Source of the DNA: JANNRA01 sp031401035
GTDB taxonomy: Bacteria > Desulfobacterota > Binatia > HRBIN30 > CADEER01
NCBI GenBank assembly: GCA_031401035.1
Contig: JANNRA010000043.1
Span: forward strand, 1-14,426
Direction of reading: 5' to 3'
DNA length: 14,426 bases
Shown here: positions 13,076-14,426 of the stretch, piece after piece
How positions within the stretch are numbered: the first letter of the stretch is position 1
Layout: each line of letters opens with the position of its first letter
Position numbers and translations under genes: made by a program
Notes under the pieces: generated by a model
Database searches by the model: none
Told to the model about the DNA's origin: nothing
Seen by the model: only the letters and a program-made list of their open reading frames with translations

Positions 13076-14328
13076 CGCCCATTCGCCTCGGCTTCATGCC
13101 GCTCTCCGACTGCGCCGTGCTGGCGGTCGCCGAGGGGCGCGGCTTCTTCCGCCGCCACGGGCTCGACGTCGTGCTGTGCCGCGAGGCGTCGTGGGCGACG
13201 CTGCGCGACAAGCTCGCCGCCGAGGCGCTCGACGGCGCCCAGCTCCTCGCCGGCATGCCGTTGGCAGCGGCGGTGGGCATCGATCCGGTCGCCGCGCCGA
13301 CCCTGACCGCCTTCAGCCTCGGTCTGAACGGCAACGCCATCACGGTGTCGCAGGCGCTGTGGGCGCGCATGGTTGCCGCCGATCCCCTCGCCGCGGCGCG
13401 GCGCGCCACCACCGCGCAGGCGCTGCGCGCCGTCATCGACGCCGACCGGCGCCGGCCACCGCTGCGCCTGGCGATGGTCTACCCGTTCGCCCCGCACAAC
13501 TACGAGCTGCGCTACTGGCTCGCCTCGGCCGGCATCGATCCCGACATCGACGTCCGCCTGTCCGTGGTACCGCCGCCGCGCGCTGTCGACGCCCTCGCCA
13601 CCGGCACCATCGACGGCTTCTGCGTCGGCGAGCCGTGGAACTCGGTCGCCGCCGCGCGCGGTCTCGGCCGCATCGCCATCACCTCGTATGACCTGTGGCA
13701 CAACAGTCCGGAGAAGGTGCTGGCAGTGCGCCGCGACTTTGCCGAGGGCCAGCCCGAGCGCCATCGCGCCCTGCTGCGCGCCCTGCTCGAGGCAGCGGCG
13801 TGGACCGACGATCCGACGCACCGCGAGGAACTGGCGGCCCTGCTCGCCGACGAGCGCTATGTCGGCGCCCCAGCCGCGCTGCTCGCCGGCTCGCTCGCCG
13901 GCGTCCTGCGCCTCGACGCCGCCGGCGCGCTGGCGGCGCTGCCCGACTTCCACGTCTTCCACCGCTACGCGGCCAACTTCCCGTGGACCTCGCACGGCGT
14001 CTGGCTGCTGGTGCAAATGCTGCGCTGGGGGCAGCTCGACGCCGCCGTCGATGTGCGCGCCGCGGCGGCGGCCGTGTATCGCCCGGACCTCTATCGCGAG
14101 GCGGCACGCGAGCTCGGCCTGGCGACGCCGGACGAGGACTTCAAGGATGAGGGCGGCCATGCCGGCCCGTGGACGCTGACGACGTCGAGCGGCCCGATCG
14201 TCATGGGCAGCGACCTCTTCCTCGACGGCAGCCGCTTCGACCCGCGCGCGGTGATGCACACGCTCGCCGGATTCCGAGTCGGCACACCGCGCGTCAGCCT
14301 CGACGCGCTGGCGGCGTTGAATCCGTAA
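13072..14328 (+). CDS. nasS: NasS-like cytoplasmic nitrate/nitrite sensor
   Basis: A 418-residue homologue of the nitrate- and bicarbonate-binding ABC proteins NrtA and CmpA. It begins TPIRLGFMPLSDCAVLAVAE, directly at the first strand of the fold. There is no signal peptide or lipobox, which separates NasS sensors from exported NrtA. Conserved blocks are REASWATLRDKL, GMPLAAAVGID, FSLGLNGNAITVS, HNYELRYWLASAGIDPD, IDGFCVGEPWN and NFPWTSHGVWLLVQMLRWGQ, in family order. In characterised systems NasS binds NasT and releases it when nitrate or nitrite binds. GTG at 13072 overlaps the NasT stop (GTGA), indicating a coupled operon with a sensor-to-regulator ratio set by translation. The protein is complete and ends in TAA. 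Ligand identity (nitrate versus nitrite) is inferred from the partner gene. Confidence 0.88.
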   Translation: MTPIRLGFMPLSDCAVLAVAEGRGFFRRHGLDVVLCREASWATLRDKLAAEALDGAQLLAGMPLAAAVGIDPVAAPTLTAFSLGLNGNAITVSQALWARMVAADPLAAARRATTAQALRAVIDADRRRPPLRLAMVYPFAPHNYELRYWLASAGIDPDIDVRLSVVPPPRAVDALATGTIDGFCVGEPWNSVAAARGLGRIAITSYDLWHNSPEKVLAVRRDFAEGQPERHRALLRALLEAAAWTDDPTHREELAALLADERYVGAPAALLAGSLAGVLRLDAAGALAALPDFHVFHRYAANFPWTSHGVWLLVQMLRWGQLDAAVDVRAAAAAVYRPDLYREAARELGLATPDEDFKDEGGHAGPWTLTTSSGPIVMGSDLFLDGSRFDPRAVMHTLAGFRVGTPRVSLDALAALNP

Positions 14329-14406
14329 TCGAGTCCGCCGCCGGCTCGGGGCAGTGGCTGGGTCACGTTGCGAGTAGATGATACCAGCGATACACCCTAC
14401 GATAAG

Positions 14407-14425
14407 ACCAATTGAGATGATTGGT
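14407..14425. other. hairpin in the lower-GC stretch at the right edge
   Basis: ACCAAT and ATTGGT form a perfect 6-bp stem around a 7-nt loop (tgagatg). The last 60 bases are clearly less GC-rich than the genes. The site lies 80-100 bases after the NasS-like stop. It could be part of a leader for downstream nitrate genes, a weak terminator or an insertion-element edge. The 7-nt loop does not fit the six-base A1/G4 ANTAR loop. The window ends here, so the context cannot be judged. Confidence 0.35.
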
Positions 14426-14426
14426 G

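Noticed and set aside
14259..14424. A minus-strand frame at the right edge reading IISIGLIVGCIAGIIYSQR, resembling a membrane helix
   Set aside because: It runs straight into the antisense of the NasS-like gene with shadow-like composition. A short hydrophobic run at a window edge is too little to call a gene.
14329..14426. ANTAR-type paired hairpins that NasT might bind
   Set aside because: I looked for two adjacent stems with six-base loops having A at 1 and G at 4. The only clear stem has a seven-base loop and stands alone.

Overview
The window is high-GC bacterial chromosome with dense coding on both strands. One lipoprotein carries a Cys-rich repeat of the 'CDDGNTASGDGC' type. A dockerin-like tail of the 'CVGDCDGN..V.IDELV' type follows the glycosidase. 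Together these suggest a soil or environmental lineage formerly grouped with Deltaproteobacteria (Myxococcota or Binatota-like). This is inference from protein style; no marker gene is present.

Layout. (1) Positions 238-1597, minus strand: a small DUF3817-type membrane protein followed by a YdjM/DUF457-type membrane-bound metal hydrolase, probably one operon. (2) Positions about 1600-2220: a graveyard of gene debris. It holds a possible 3' scrap of a lost gene, a short piece of a Ca2+/H+ antiporter with a 12-bp internal duplication, and a frameshifted piece of an IS91/IS801-like transposase. (3) Positions 2223-4724, plus strand: a family 2 glycoside hydrolase fused to a LamG-like domain. Its 5' end is missing against the debris. 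A TAA at 4503-4505, where a Tyr codon would fit, cuts off an in-frame EF-hand/dockerin-like tail. (4) Positions 4892-10984, minus strand: a TauD/TfdA dioxygenase, a collapsed acyl-CoA synthetase pseudogene, a D-aminoacylase-like amidohydrolase, a VOC-fold protein, a carotenoid-cleavage-type oxygenase with a Tat lipoprotein signal, and a Cys-rich-repeat lipoprotein. (5) Positions 11125-14328, plus strand: an MFS transporter of the anion:cation symporter type, a strong stem-loop, then an overlapping pair that looks like NasT (ANTAR antiterminator) and NasS (cytoplasmic nitrate-binding sensor). The window ends in a lower-GC stretch with a small hairpin.

How the genes may work together. NasT and NasS are the best-supported functional pair: NasS is known to hold NasT inactive until nitrate or nitrite binds, so nitrate-assimilation genes would be expected beyond the right edge. 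The minus-strand enzymes (oxygenases, amidohydrolase, VOC protein) resemble a loose set of catabolic genes, but no single pathway can be assigned.

I found no convincing new biological system (no defence island, CRISPR array, phage module or biosynthetic cluster). The most informative content is genome decay: four or five broken genes readable at the residue level, and a glycosidase that is damaged at both ends but keeps its catalytic residues.
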